From the NCBI GenBank assembly GCA_003583745.1, contig QXPY01000019.1, forward strand, positions 1-48,102: a DNA stretch of 48,102 nt. Direction: 5' to 3'. This document shows positions 9,001 to 16,846 of the stretch, one piece after another (within the stretch, counting starts at the first letter, position 1; each line of letters opens with the position of its first letter). Origin of the DNA: Rhodocyclales bacterium GT-UBC (GTDB taxonomy: Bacteria; Pseudomonadota; Gammaproteobacteria; Burkholderiales; Rhodocyclaceae). The position numbers and the translations under genes were made by a program. The notes below the pieces were generated by a model. It was not told the origin of the DNA. It did not search any database and saw only the letters and a program-made list of their open reading frames with translations.

Positions 9001-9393
9001 CTACCAGCCCACGATCATCGCCAGGCAAAGCCCGGCACCACTCAGATAGGTGCCGAGCGCGCCGACAAAACGTGCCGGATTGGGGCGCGACAAACTGGGC
9101 CAGACGACCAGCCCGATGACGATCAGGAAGCGGCTGACGCTGGCCGCGATAACCAGGGCCAGATCAAGTGAAGAAGGCCCCTTCCAGCCAAAGTAGAGAA
9201 AGAGCACGGCGAGAAAGGGCGCAAACTCGGCGGTATTGGCATGCGCCCGGATGACCCGATTGAGCAGCGCATTGCGTTCCGGCGCGCCGCCATGGCCGAT
9301 TCCTGTACGGAAGCGCAGGATGGAAACGGCGAGGCCGAGCAGGAAAAGCAGCGCGCCGAGTGCCGCGGTACAGTACAGGACAATAGAGTGCAT
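9001..9393 (-). CDS. MAPEG-family membrane protein
   Basis: 130 residues with four hydrophobic segments. The stretch RAHANTAEFAPFLAVLFL (about residues 49-66) matches the membrane-associated eicosanoid and glutathione metabolism family (PF01124), close to bacterial YecN-like members. Family members can be glutathione transferases or peroxidases in the inner membrane; bacterial roles are mostly unproven. First gene of a three-gene operon with an MFS transporter and a GlcG-like protein, which suggests a small detoxification or export unit. Its upstream region has a hairpin and the palindrome TAACATGTTA at 9449-9458. Confidence 0.8.
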   Translation of the reverse strand: MHSIVLYCTAALGALLFLLGLAVSILRFRTGIGHGGAPERNALLNRVIRAHANTAEFAPFLAVLFLYFGWKGPSSLDLALVIAASVSRFLIVIGLVVWPSLSRPNPARFVGALGTYLSGAGLCLAMIVGW

Positions 9394-9420
9394 GGTCTTA
9401 TCAGCGAGATGAAGAGGGAG

Positions 9421-9491
9421 CGACGGCCTGCGCCGTCGCCCGATTCGCTAACATGTTAACGTAACTACCCGCTTTCGTCAGGCCTCCTGAC
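9421..9491. promoter_or_regulatory. Palindrome and hairpins before the MAPEG operon
   Basis: Three elements lie between the convergent ends and starts here. A perfect 7-bp stem CGACGGC/GCCGTCG with a CTGC loop (9421-9438) would fall in the MAPEG leader. TAACATGTTA (9449-9458) is a perfect 10-bp palindrome similar to those at 11509, 30107 and 45770. GTCAGGCCTCCTGAC (9477-9491) forms a 6-bp hairpin downstream of the aldolase stop and may help end that transcript, though no T-run follows. Confidence 0.45.
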
Positions 9492-9511
9492 CGACAAATA
9501 TGCCCCGTCGA

Positions 9512-10273
9512 TCAATTGCGATAGGACGGATCAAGACGATCGATGATGCGCGTCAACGCCGCCAGGGCATCCTCGCCCGCCCCATATTTCGGATCGAAAT
9601 TCAAGGAATCGGCGACGCATTTCTTCAAGACCGGCTCGGCAATTTCGATCACCGCCCCCATAGCCTGCGAGGCCAACTGGATTTCGCACGCCCGATTGAC
9701 CAGCCACATCAACGAAAAGGCTTGCGCCAGGGTCGCCCCGATCACCACCGGTCCGTGGTTGCGCAACATCAACACCGGCTTGTCGCCGGCGCTGCGCAGG
9801 ATGCGCTCGCCCTCGTCGAGATGCACGGTAATGCCTTCGAACTCATGCCAGGCGATCTTGCCGTACAACTGCGCCGCGTAAAAGTTGCTGTAGGAAAGCC
9901 CGCCCTGCAAGCAGCACACGGCCTGGGTCGCCGTCGTATGCACATGCATCACGCAATGCCCCTCGGCGACCTTGTCGTGAATGGCCGAATGGAAGGTGAA
10001 ACCGGCAGGATTGATCGGCCAGTCGGACGGGCCGATCACGTTGCCGGCAATATCGACCTTGACCAGGTTGGAGGCGCAGACGTCCTGGTAATGCAAGCCG
10101 AAAGGATTGATCAGGAAATGCTTGTCCGGCCCCGGCACGCGCAGGGAGATATGGTTGTAGATCAGTTCATCCCAGCCCAGGTAGGCGAAGATGCGATAGA
10201 CACCGGCCAGCTTGACGCGGGCCTCCCACTCCTCGCGGCTGAAACGTTGCGGATGATCGTAGTATTTGCTCAT
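9512..10273 (-). CDS. Class II aldolase/adducin family protein
   Basis: 253 residues. It has the family's YNHISLRVPG segment near residue 35, the zinc-ligand pair in MHVHTTAT (His-x-His, near residue 115) and the conserved LRNHGPVVIG. Such proteins are fuculose- or ribulose-phosphate aldolases, epimerases or decarboxylases, so the reaction cannot be named from sequence. The start ATG 10273 has CGGAG 7 bases upstream; an in-frame upstream extension would run into the dctP gene. It lies 22 bp after an orphan TRAP binding protein, forming a two-gene operon, so it may act on the compound that protein captures. Confidence 0.75.
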   Translation of the reverse strand: MSKYYDHPQRFSREEWEARVKLAGVYRIFAYLGWDELIYNHISLRVPGPDKHFLINPFGLHYQDVCASNLVKVDIAGNVIGPSDWPINPAGFTFHSAIHDKVAEGHCVMHVHTTATQAVCCLQGGLSYSNFYAAQLYGKIAWHEFEGITVHLDEGERILRSAGDKPVLMLRNHGPVVIGATLAQAFSLMWLVNRACEIQLASQAMGAVIEIAEPVLKKCVADSLNFDPKYGAGEDALAALTRIIDRLDPSYRN

Positions 10274-10295
10274 TGCTTGCTCCGGATTCAGATGT

Positions 10296-11333
10296 TCAAC
10301 GTAATTGCTTGCGGGCCGACTCACGCGCCGCATTGACCAGCACCTCGCCGTTGATGCCCTTGGCTTTGGCATCGCTCAACCACTCCTTTTCGACAATCTC
10401 AACCTGTTTCAGGATGGCGTCGTACTGCGCCCCCGAAACCACGGTGAGCTTGTGCCCCGGCAAAGCCTTGACCTTGTTTCTCGCCGCCACCGATGCCTCG
10501 TCCCAGGCCTTGCCGTAACGCTCCACCAACGGCAAGCCGGAAACCCGGTCGACAATCGCCTTGAGGTCGGCCGGCAAGGACTCGTACTTGTGCTTGTTCA
10601 TCAGCACGACGAGCACGGTAGCCCCCATCACCGGGCGATCGGCAGGCGTCTCGAAGTGAAAGCGGGTGACCTCGTCCAGCTTGGTCGGCAGCATGACTTC
10701 CCAGACGGCGGAAGCGCCATCGACCACGCCTTTCGAAATGGCCTCGGTGACTTGTGCCGGCGGCATCGCAACCGGCGTGGCGCCAAGTGCCGTCAGGGTT
10801 CGGGCAATGGTGCGATTGGGCGAACGCAGCTTGATGCCCTTGAAATCCTCAGCCGTCGCCAGTGGCTTGGTGGCGGTGTGGATATTCATGCCGCCGTCGC
10901 CGTGCATGGCCAACACCTTGTAATCCTTGTACTCGTCCTTCAGGTGCTGTCCAAAGAAATCCCAGATGGCCCGCCCGCCGGCCAGACCGCCCAGGGGCAG
11001 GACGCCAGGCAATTCGAGTGCCTCGGTGCGGGGAAAACGGCCGGCCGAGTAGCCCGGCGCCGTCCACACGATATCGGCGACGCCATTCTTGACCTGGTCG
11101 GCCAACTGCGCCGGCGTCCCGCCCAGCTGCATCGACGGATAGAACTGGCACTTGATGCGCCCATTCGACAGTTGCCCCATTTCATCGCACCAGGGCTGCA
11201 ACACGACTTTTTGTGTCGAGGCAACCGCGGGCAGGAAATGCGCGATCTTGAACGTGACCTCCTGGGCCTGGGCGCTACTGCCCAAGCCGAGCAGCATGGC
11301 CATCAGCCAGCCGGAATGCCGTGATTTCTTCAT
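10296..11333 (-). CDS. dctP: TRAP transporter solute-binding protein, orphan copy
   Basis: 345 residues with a signal peptide (MKKSRHSG...SSAQAQ) and the DctP fold: EVTFKIAHFLP at the mature start, the LADQVKNGVADIVW loop, and GVVDGASAVWE with ligand-contact residues. It captures an organic acid in the periplasm for a DctQM permease, but no dctQM gene adjoins it. It resembles the DctP at 29045-30064 along its length (QPWCDEMG, IKCQFYPSMQLGGTPAQLADQVKNG-type stretches), so it may share that permease. The start ATG 11333 follows GGAGGAG with good spacing. Two direct repeats at 11412-11445 mark its promoter as an AraC target. Confidence 0.85.
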   Translation of the reverse strand: MKKSRHSGWLMAMLLGLGSSAQAQEVTFKIAHFLPAVASTQKVVLQPWCDEMGQLSNGRIKCQFYPSMQLGGTPAQLADQVKNGVADIVWTAPGYSAGRFPRTEALELPGVLPLGGLAGGRAIWDFFGQHLKDEYKDYKVLAMHGDGGMNIHTATKPLATAEDFKGIKLRSPNRTIARTLTALGATPVAMPPAQVTEAISKGVVDGASAVWEVMLPTKLDEVTRFHFETPADRPVMGATVLVVLMNKHKYESLPADLKAIVDRVSGLPLVERYGKAWDEASVAARNKVKALPGHKLTVVSGAQYDAILKQVEIVEKEWLSDAKAKGINGEVLVNAARESARKQLR

Positions 11334-11411
11334 TGGGAATCTCCTCCTATGTTGAACAGGGTGTGGGTACATGGCCCACGGAGACATCTTAGGAAGGCTC
11401 GCTCCTAGCCT

Positions 11412-11445
11412 CTATCCAGTTCTGGTCGGGACTATCCGAATCTGG
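11412..11445 (-). promoter_or_regulatory. Tandem direct repeats, probable AraC activator site for dctP
   Basis: On the plus strand CTATCCGAATCTGG (11432-11445) and CTATCCAGTTCTGG (11412-11425) are 11/14 identical and exactly 20 bp apart, two helical turns, as for AraC/XylS-type activators. Read toward dctP, the distal copy is CCAGATTCGGATAG. The same word, two changes, stands before the gene at 12752 on the other side of the AraC gene at 11587. Confidence 0.6.
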
Positions 11446-11508
11446 CAAGAGAAAGGCCGGCGGTCCCTCCGAATGAACTTGACGGGCAAGGAGTCAAATG
11501 TTTAACTT

Positions 11509-11522
11509 GCTAATATATTAGC
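11509..11522. promoter_or_regulatory. Perfect 14-bp palindrome before an AraC gene
   Basis: GCTAATATATTAGC is its own reverse complement. It lies 64 bp before the AraC start at 11587 and about 175 bp from the dctP start. Its half-site matches elements at 9449, 30107-30146 and 45770, suggesting an operator for a dimeric regulator, for example of the MarR or TetR type, encoded elsewhere. Confidence 0.5.
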
Positions 11523-11586
11523 AATACACAAAACAGACGGCGGCGTTGAGACGCCCGCCTCACCCAACGACGACGGAGAACTCAGC

Positions 11587-12624
11587 ATGACGATGACCGA
11601 TCGACTCTCCAGCCCGGGCGACGAAGCCCGGCATCTCGGCATGCTGGCCAACCAAGCGCTGGCGGCGGCGCCGATCAGTCTGAGCAGCCATGACGAGAGC
11701 GAGGCGTCGGACCAGCTATCCCATATCTACAACAGCAACCGCCTCCGACGCGTTGGACGGCGGAGCAGTTTCCGCATGGCCTTGCGCAAATCCTCGATCG
11801 GCCAGCTCGAACTGGCGACGCTGTCATTCGGTGCCAGCGTCAATCTTGAGCAGGCCGGGGATCGTCCTTTCGTCCTCGTCACCACCCAGATCCGCGGCCA
11901 CTCCGAAGTCAGGACCGCCACCGAAAGCGCCGCCGGCGGGCCGGGCTTCATCGTCGTCGACTCGGCCGGACAATCGGTTTCAAAATCATTCAGCGACGAC
12001 AGCCAGCGTTGCAACGTCCGGATCGACCAGGCGTTCATCGAAGCCAAGTGCGCCGAACTCCTGCAACGCCCGCTCAACCGCCCCCTGCGCTTTTCCGCCT
12101 TCGGGGGCAACCACGCCGTCGTTCAACAGCGCTGGTTCGCCTTGCTGCAAATGCTGCTCGGCCACACCCAGCACACCCTGCACAGCCAGCCGGCCCGGCT
12201 GATCGTCCGCAACATCGAGGAGTCCGTGCTGCTGCACCTGCTGCTGGAGCACCCGCACAGCTTCAGCGCCGCGCTCCTTCAGGACAAGCCGGATGTCGTT
12301 CCCCGACACGTCAAGCGCGCCGAAGACTATATGCGCGCCCACGCGAGCGAGCCGATCACCCTGGAAATGCTGGCCAGACAAGCCGGCTGCAGCATTCGTT
12401 CGCTCAACCAGGGTTTCCAGCAATTTCGGGAAACAACGCCGATGCGCTTTCTGCGCCAGATTCGTCTGGAGGGCGCCCACGCCGACCTGCGCCAGGAAAA
12501 CGCAGCCAGCCAGATCACCGAGATTGCCCTGCGCTGGGGCTTCGGCCATCTTGGCCGATTTGCCAGCGAGTATCGCAACCGCTTCGGCGAACTGCCCTCG
12601 GCAACGGCCCGCGCCAAGAAGTAA
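11587..12624 (+). CDS. AraC-family transcriptional regulator (divergent from dctP)
   Basis: 345 residues. The N-terminal half resembles the AraC-binding-like domain seen in regulators of aromatic degradation; the C-terminal 100 residues contain both helix-turn-helix motifs (ITLEMLARQAGCSIRSLNQGF and ITEIALRWGFGHLGRFASEYRNRFG). The start ATG 11587 has GGAG 8 bases upstream. The gene lies between dctP (divergent) and a dienelactone-hydrolase-like gene (downstream), and both of these have near-identical direct repeats in their promoters, so both are likely its targets. A perfect palindrome at 11509-11522 may control its own expression. Confidence 0.85.
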   Translation: MTMTDRLSSPGDEARHLGMLANQALAAAPISLSSHDESEASDQLSHIYNSNRLRRVGRRSSFRMALRKSSIGQLELATLSFGASVNLEQAGDRPFVLVTTQIRGHSEVRTATESAAGGPGFIVVDSAGQSVSKSFSDDSQRCNVRIDQAFIEAKCAELLQRPLNRPLRFSAFGGNHAVVQQRWFALLQMLLGHTQHTLHSQPARLIVRNIEESVLLHLLLEHPHSFSAALLQDKPDVVPRHVKRAEDYMRAHASEPITLEMLARQAGCSIRSLNQGFQQFRETTPMRFLRQIRLEGAHADLRQENAASQITEIALRWGFGHLGRFASEYRNRFGELPSATARAKK

Positions 12625-12638
12625 GGCGTCAGCCTGGC

Positions 12639-12699
12639 GCCAGATTCGGACATCGGGTGCAAAATCCGGATAGCGGCATTCGAACACCACTCCTACTAT
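12639..12699 (+). promoter_or_regulatory. AraC-type direct repeats and -10 box for the gene at 12752
   Basis: GCCAGATTCGGACATC (12639-12654) and GCAAAATCCGGATAGC (12659-12674) are direct repeats with a 20-bp offset. The second abuts the -35 position of a TACTAT -10 box (12694-12699), the usual geometry for activation by an AraC-family protein. The first copy shares CCAGATTCGGA with the site upstream of dctP. Confidence 0.6.
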
Positions 12700-12751
12700 T
12701 CGCGGGGCAAGCGTCATGCCTGCCCGACGAATAAACAAAAGGAGACACCCC

Positions 12752-13714
12752 ATGAAATCGCTTCACCGCTGGCTGTACGGCCTTGCCGCCACCACGCTCT
12801 TCGCCGCCACCTGTCCGGCTGAGGTCAGCCGGGTCGAACTGCGCCCGATTCCCACCACCACCCTGAGCGACGCCCAGTTTCTCGGCAACCAAGCCGATGC
12901 GCCAACAGCAACCATCGCTGGCGAATTGCGCATCCCCAAGGCGGGCGAAAAACAGCCGGTCGTCATCCTGCTGCATGGTTCGAACGGCTATATCGGCTAC
13001 CTCGAACAATGGGTCAATCTGCTCAACGAGATGGGGATCGCCACCTTCGCGCTGGACAGCCTGTCCGGCAGGAATCTGCAACGGGTCGGTGACGACCAGG
13101 CCAGTCTGGGCCGCCTGGCCACCACCTACGATGCCTATCGTGCCCTCGACCTGCTCGCTGCCGACCCTCGCTTCGACAAGGAGCGCATTGTCCTGATGGG
13201 CTTTTCGCGTGGCGGACAGGCGACGCTGTACGCCGCAATGCAACGCTTTCGCGAGATGTACGAAAAGCCGGGCAACCAGTTTGCCGGCTATATCGCCTTC
13301 TACCCCAACTGCGTCACCCGCTATCTCGACGACACCCGACTGGCCGCGCGACCGGTCCGCATCTTCCACGGCGAAGCCGACGATTACAACCCGGTATCGG
13401 CCTGCCGCGACTATGTCGAGCGCCTGCGCACGGCGGGCGCCGATGTTTCCCTGGTCAGTTACCCCGGCGCCCATCACGTCTTCGACTGGGACCGTCTGAG
13501 TGTCCCGGCCTTCAACCCGAAAGCCCAGTCGGCCCGTGCCTGCCAATTACGCGAAACAACGCCGGGACGGATCATTAACGAACGCACCGGCGAAGAGTTT
13601 TCCTATCGCGACAATTGCGTGCAGAACGGCACTACCGCCGCCTGGGAGCCGAAGGCAGCCGAAGCGGCGAGAAGCGCCGTACGCGCCCTGATGACGCAAT
13701 GGCTGCAGCGCTGA
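12752..13714 (+). CDS. Exported dienelactone-hydrolase-family protein
   Basis: 320 residues with an N-terminal signal peptide (about residues 1-23). The alpha/beta-hydrolase core shows VILLHGSNGY, the nucleophile elbow GFSRGG, a catalytic Asp in FHGEADDYNP and His in PGAHHVFDW. The family (PF01738) hydrolyses dienelactones and other esters; here the export signal points to periplasmic ester hydrolysis, and the true substrate is unknown. The start ATG 12752 has GGAG 7 bases upstream. Downstream of the AraC gene in the same direction but with its own promoter bearing two AraC-type repeats. Two late cysteine-containing stretches (ARACQLRE, RDNCVQN) may form a disulfide. Confidence 0.75.
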   Translation: MKSLHRWLYGLAATTLFAATCPAEVSRVELRPIPTTTLSDAQFLGNQADAPTATIAGELRIPKAGEKQPVVILLHGSNGYIGYLEQWVNLLNEMGIATFALDSLSGRNLQRVGDDQASLGRLATTYDAYRALDLLAADPRFDKERIVLMGFSRGGQATLYAAMQRFREMYEKPGNQFAGYIAFYPNCVTRYLDDTRLAARPVRIFHGEADDYNPVSACRDYVERLRTAGADVSLVSYPGAHHVFDWDRLSVPAFNPKAQSARACQLRETTPGRIINERTGEEFSYRDNCVQNGTTAAWEPKAAEAARSAVRALMTQWLQR

Positions 13715-13715
13715 C

Positions 13716-13733
13716 CGGCCGCCAGTACGGCCG
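13716..13733. terminator. Hairpin between convergent genes
   Basis: CGGCCG (13716-13721) and CGGCCG (13728-13733) form a 6-bp stem with a CCAGTA loop in the 38-bp gap between two convergent genes. It could end transcription in both directions, but there is no T-run. Confidence 0.3.
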
Positions 13734-13752
13734 ACCGTGGAGCGGTCGCCAT

Positions 13753-14772
13753 TCAGGCGGCCGCTGGTCCGCTGTTTCGTTCACTCGACCAGCGCCGGTA
13801 ATCAATTGGCGTTTTGCCGGTCAATTGGACAAAGGCCCGCCGGAACGAGGTTTCATCGCCGTAGCCGCATTTGAGCGCTACCTGTTTGACGCTGGCACCG
13901 GGGGTTTCGAGCAGCACGCAGGCCGTTTCGATCCGCACGCGGGTAATGAATTCCTTGGGTGATTCATTGGTCAGCGCCTTGAAGCGGCGATGCAAGGTGC
14001 GTTCGCTCAGATTCAGGGCCTTGGCCAAACCGGTTGCGGTCAGCCCCGGCGTGGCATGGCGGATGAACTGTTCCGCCTGCAAGAGCAGCGGATCGGCATT
14101 ATTGACGAAGCCTCGCGGCGCATAGATCAGCTGCGGCAAGGGCTGGCTGTCGGCAACCGAAATATCGGCCGCCAGCTTGGCGACCTCGGTGCCGGCCAGG
14201 CGCCGGATCACATGCAAGCCGAGATCGACCCAGGAGAGCGGCCCACCCGTCGTCACCACCCCCGCCTCTTCCTCGACGGCCGTCCCCCAGACCGGATTCG
14301 CCTTTGGAAAGCGGCCCTTGAAAGCATGGTGCAACCACCAAGTGGTGGTACACCGCCGACCATCGAGCAAGCCGGCCTCACCCAGCACGAAGGTACCGGC
14401 GCAAGCGGCACCGACCAGCGTGCCGGCTTGATGCTTAGCCCGCAACCAGGCGGCAACCCGGGCGCTCGCCTCGGATCTCGGCGGCAAGCCGTCCGCCCCC
14501 AGCGCCATGCCGGTCACCAGGGCAGCATCGCACTCGGCCAGGTCCTCCAGCGCCCCCTCCACCGGAATCGCCCGTCCCACCGGATCGTGCACAACCGTAC
14601 CCGCGACGCTGAGGATGCGCGTCTCGAAGGCGACCCCGGCCCGCGCCGGCCAGCCCGGCCCGCTTGCCGCAGGCGGCGCACGCAGCGCCTGATTGGTGAT
14701 CCAGAACAGATCGGCGAGGCCGGTAATGGCAGACATCAGGCTGCCCTCGACAGCCACAATCGCGATGCGCAT
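13753..14772 (-). CDS. GlxA-family regulator (DJ-1/PfpI domain plus AraC helix-turn-helix)
   Basis: 339 residues. Residues 1-190 form a DJ-1/PfpI-like domain (MRIAIVAVEGSLMSAITGLADLF, and the Cys of VGAACAGTFVLGEAGLLDGR in the usual nucleophile-elbow position). Residues 230-325 are the AraC-type DNA-binding domain (LAKALNLSERTLHRRFKA, VKQVALKCGYGDETSFRRAF). The start at 14772 has GGAG 6 bases upstream; an in-frame ATG at 14784 has no such site. It is divergent from the alpha/beta hydrolase-azoR-yciI operon and is its likely regulator. The 123-bp gap between them holds both promoters. Confidence 0.85.
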   Translation of the reverse strand: MRIAIVAVEGSLMSAITGLADLFWITNQALRAPPAASGPGWPARAGVAFETRILSVAGTVVHDPVGRAIPVEGALEDLAECDAALVTGMALGADGLPPRSEASARVAAWLRAKHQAGTLVGAACAGTFVLGEAGLLDGRRCTTTWWLHHAFKGRFPKANPVWGTAVEEEAGVVTTGGPLSWVDLGLHVIRRLAGTEVAKLAADISVADSQPLPQLIYAPRGFVNNADPLLLQAEQFIRHATPGLTATGLAKALNLSERTLHRRFKALTNESPKEFITRVRIETACVLLETPGASVKQVALKCGYGDETSFRRAFVQLTGKTPIDYRRWSSERNSGPAAA

Positions 14773-14895
14773 CGAGCGCTCCATATCGATAACGGACCTG
14801 GCGAATTTTGCATGAAGTATGTCTGGTTAGCCATCTAATCAAGCAAGGCGGGTCTGTTTAGACTGAGCCCACTCGATCCAACAAGGCAACGCAAC

Positions 14896-15786
14896 ATGAA
14901 AAGTCCGTTCAAGCCGATGCGGCAGTCCGCTCCCCAACCGGCCCCCTCCCGCCCCGGACGGCAAAACTTGCGCCGGGCGGCCGCGGTATTGGGCATCAGC
15001 CTCGCCGTCGGCGCAGGCCCGATCCTCGCGGCACCGCCCACTCCGGGCATACGCAATATCGTGCTGGTACATGGCGCCTTTGCCGATGGTTCAAGCTGGA
15101 CCCCGGTCATCCGCCGCTTGCAGGCCATGGGCTACCAGGTCACGGCTGTGCAGAACCCCTTGTCTTCGCTGGCCGACGACGTCGCCGCCACCGCGCATGT
15201 CCTCCGGCGGCAAACCGGCGACGTCGTGCTGGTCGGCCATTCCTGGGGCGGCGCAGTCATCACCGAGGCCGGCAACGCTCCGCAAGTCAAAGCGCTGGTC
15301 TATCTCTCGGCGCTGGCACCCGACAACGGCGAATCGGTGACCGATCTGCTGCAACGCCTGCATGCCCCGTTGGCGGCCTTGACGCCGGATGCCGAGGGCC
15401 TGCTCTGGCTGGACGATCCCGCCCAATTCCACCGGATCATGGCGGCGGATGTACCGATCGCCAAGGCACGCCAGCTGGCCGCCATCCAGCAGCCCATCGC
15501 GGCCGCCAGCTTTACCGGACGGATCAGCCATGCCGCCTGGCGCGACAAGCCAAGTTGGTATCTGCACACCACCCGGGACCAGGCCCTGCAGCCCGCGGTG
15601 CAACTCGCCATCGCCCAGCAGATGGGCGCAACCCGGGTTGCCATCCCGTCGAGCCACTTCGCCCTGCAATCGCACCCCGAAGCCGTTGCCAGACTGATCG
15701 ACCAGGCCGCCAGGGCAGCCGCACGCTCAATCCCCGACACAGCCGTCGAAAAGAGTAATCAACCCACCCAGGAGAACGTCAAATGA
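14896..15786 (+). CDS. Alpha/beta hydrolase with export signal
   Basis: 296 residues. A twin-arginine-like or long signal region (RRAAAVLGISLAVGAGPILAAPP) precedes the hydrolase core IVLVHGAFADGSSW, the nucleophile elbow VGHSWGG and a late His in SSHFALQSHPE. This matches a common group of exported esterase-like proteins related to salicylate esterases and haloperoxidase-like hydrolases; substrate unknown. The reading frame ends with ATGA overlapping the azoR start at 15783, so the two are translationally coupled. Divergent from a GlxA-type regulator. The ribosome site (AAGG) is weak. Confidence 0.7.
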   Translation: MKSPFKPMRQSAPQPAPSRPGRQNLRRAAAVLGISLAVGAGPILAAPPTPGIRNIVLVHGAFADGSSWTPVIRRLQAMGYQVTAVQNPLSSLADDVAATAHVLRRQTGDVVLVGHSWGGAVITEAGNAPQVKALVYLSALAPDNGESVTDLLQRLHAPLAALTPDAEGLLWLDDPAQFHRIMAADVPIAKARQLAAIQQPIAAASFTGRISHAAWRDKPSWYLHTTRDQALQPAVQLAIAQQMGATRVAIPSSHFALQSHPEAVARLIDQAARAAARSIPDTAVEKSNQPTQENVK

Positions 15787-16427
15787 ACATCTTGCATATC
15801 GATTCCAGCATTTCGGGCCTTGGCTCAGCCAGCCGCGAATTGTCCGCCGCCCTGGTCGCTGCCATCGCCGAGCGGCACCCGGCAGCCCGTGTGACCTACC
15901 GTGACGTGGTCGCCGACGAAATCCGGCATCTGAGCGGCGCCATCGCAGCCGGATTCCGGCCAAGCGGGGTGAGCGATTTCGACGCCGCTACCCGCCAGGA
16001 GCACCGGCTATCGGAGACGCTGGTCAGCGAATTCCTGGCCGCCGAACTGCTCGTGATCGGGGCGCCGATGTACAACTTCTCCATTCCGAGTCAATTGAAA
16101 GCCTGGCTCGACCGGCTTGCCCAGGTCGGACGGACGTTCAAATACACAGAAAAGGGACCGGTCGGCCTGGCCGGCGGCAAGCGCGTCATCGTCGTCTCCG
16201 CCCGCGGCGGCTTTTATGCCGACGGACCGCTGGCCAGCATGGATTTCCAGGAAAGCTACCTGAAAGCCTTCTTCGGATTTCTCGGCATCAGCGATGTCGA
16301 CTTCATTCGGGTCGAGGGCGCGTCGAGAGGCGACGCCGTTCGCCAGCAGGGACTTGAACTCGCCAGACAGGCGATTTCCGAACGGTTCAAAGCTATCCAG
16401 ACACCGGCCATTCAAGCCACACGCTAA
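15783..16427 (+). CDS. azoR: FMN-dependent NADH:quinone oxidoreductase / azoreductase
   Basis: 214 residues of the AzoR flavodoxin-like family. Visible motifs are LHIDSSISGLGSASREL at the N-terminus for FMN phosphate binding, GAPMYNFSIPSQLKAWLDR and FKYTEKGPVGL in the middle, typical of AzoR. It reduces quinones and azo dyes with NADH in the cytoplasm, and probably protects against quinone stress, which suits a cell that handles catechols. AGGAG is 8 bases from the ATG, which overlaps the previous gene's stop. Followed by yciI after 14 bp. Confidence 0.88.
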   Translation: MNILHIDSSISGLGSASRELSAALVAAIAERHPAARVTYRDVVADEIRHLSGAIAAGFRPSGVSDFDAATRQEHRLSETLVSEFLAAELLVIGAPMYNFSIPSQLKAWLDRLAQVGRTFKYTEKGPVGLAGGKRVIVVSARGGFYADGPLASMDFQESYLKAFFGFLGISDVDFIRVEGASRGDAVRQQGLELARQAISERFKAIQTPAIQATR

Positions 16428-16441
16428 CCAGGAGACCGCAC

Positions 16442-16750
16442 ATGCTCTTCGCCATCCAACTTCGCTACGAACGTCCCGCCGAGGCAATCAAGCAGCAACT
16501 GGAAGCCCACAAAAACTGGCTGATCAGATACATCCAGACCGGCAAGATTCTTTTTGCCGGCCCGCTGCCACAAAACGACGGCGGTTTCCTGCTCGCCCAT
16601 GGTGCAGCCGAGTCCGAAATCGAGAACATGATCGCCGAAGACCCCTTCGTCGCGCACCAACTGGTCTCGTTCACAATCCTGGGCTGCGAACCGGCTATCC
16701 GCGCCGCAGCCTTTCCGGCGCACTGGGCGGCGGCAGCCAAGGCGGTATAA
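16442..16750 (+). CDS. YciI-family protein
   Basis: 102 residues of the YciI-like family (PF03795), small ferredoxin-fold proteins. The N-terminal FAIQLRYERPAEA, the LEAHKNWL stretch with the conserved His, and AEDPFVAHQLVSFTI are characteristic. Relatives take part in catabolism of (halo)aromatics or have no known role. AGGAG lies 7 bases before the ATG. It is the last gene of the hydrolase-azoR-yciI operon and faces the bcr-like gene, with a terminator for the latter between them. Confidence 0.75.
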   Translation: MLFAIQLRYERPAEAIKQQLEAHKNWLIRYIQTGKILFAGPLPQNDGGFLLAHGAAESEIENMIAEDPFVAHQLVSFTILGCEPAIRAAAFPAHWAAAAKAV

Positions 16751-16773
16751 GCCGGGCCTGGACATGTGCTGGT

Positions 16774-16805
16774 GAAAAAAACGCCAGGGCAAGGGGCGAG
16801 GCGTT
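16774..16805 (-). terminator. Rho-independent-like terminator after the Bcr pump gene
   Basis: On the minus strand AACGCC pairs with GGCGTT across a 14-base loop and the stem runs into a T-tract (the A-run at 16775-16781 on the plus strand). It sits 42 bp past the stop of the efflux gene. The stem is short, so strength is uncertain. Confidence 0.5.
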
Positions 16806-16846
16806 CGGACCGGGCGCCCCGTCCAGCTCGCCAGGTACGCCACCGC

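Noticed and set aside
8999..9028. TTG start giving the MFS protein ten more residues
   Set aside because: The extension overlaps the MAPEG stop region, has no ribosome site, and adds residues before the normal family N-terminus.
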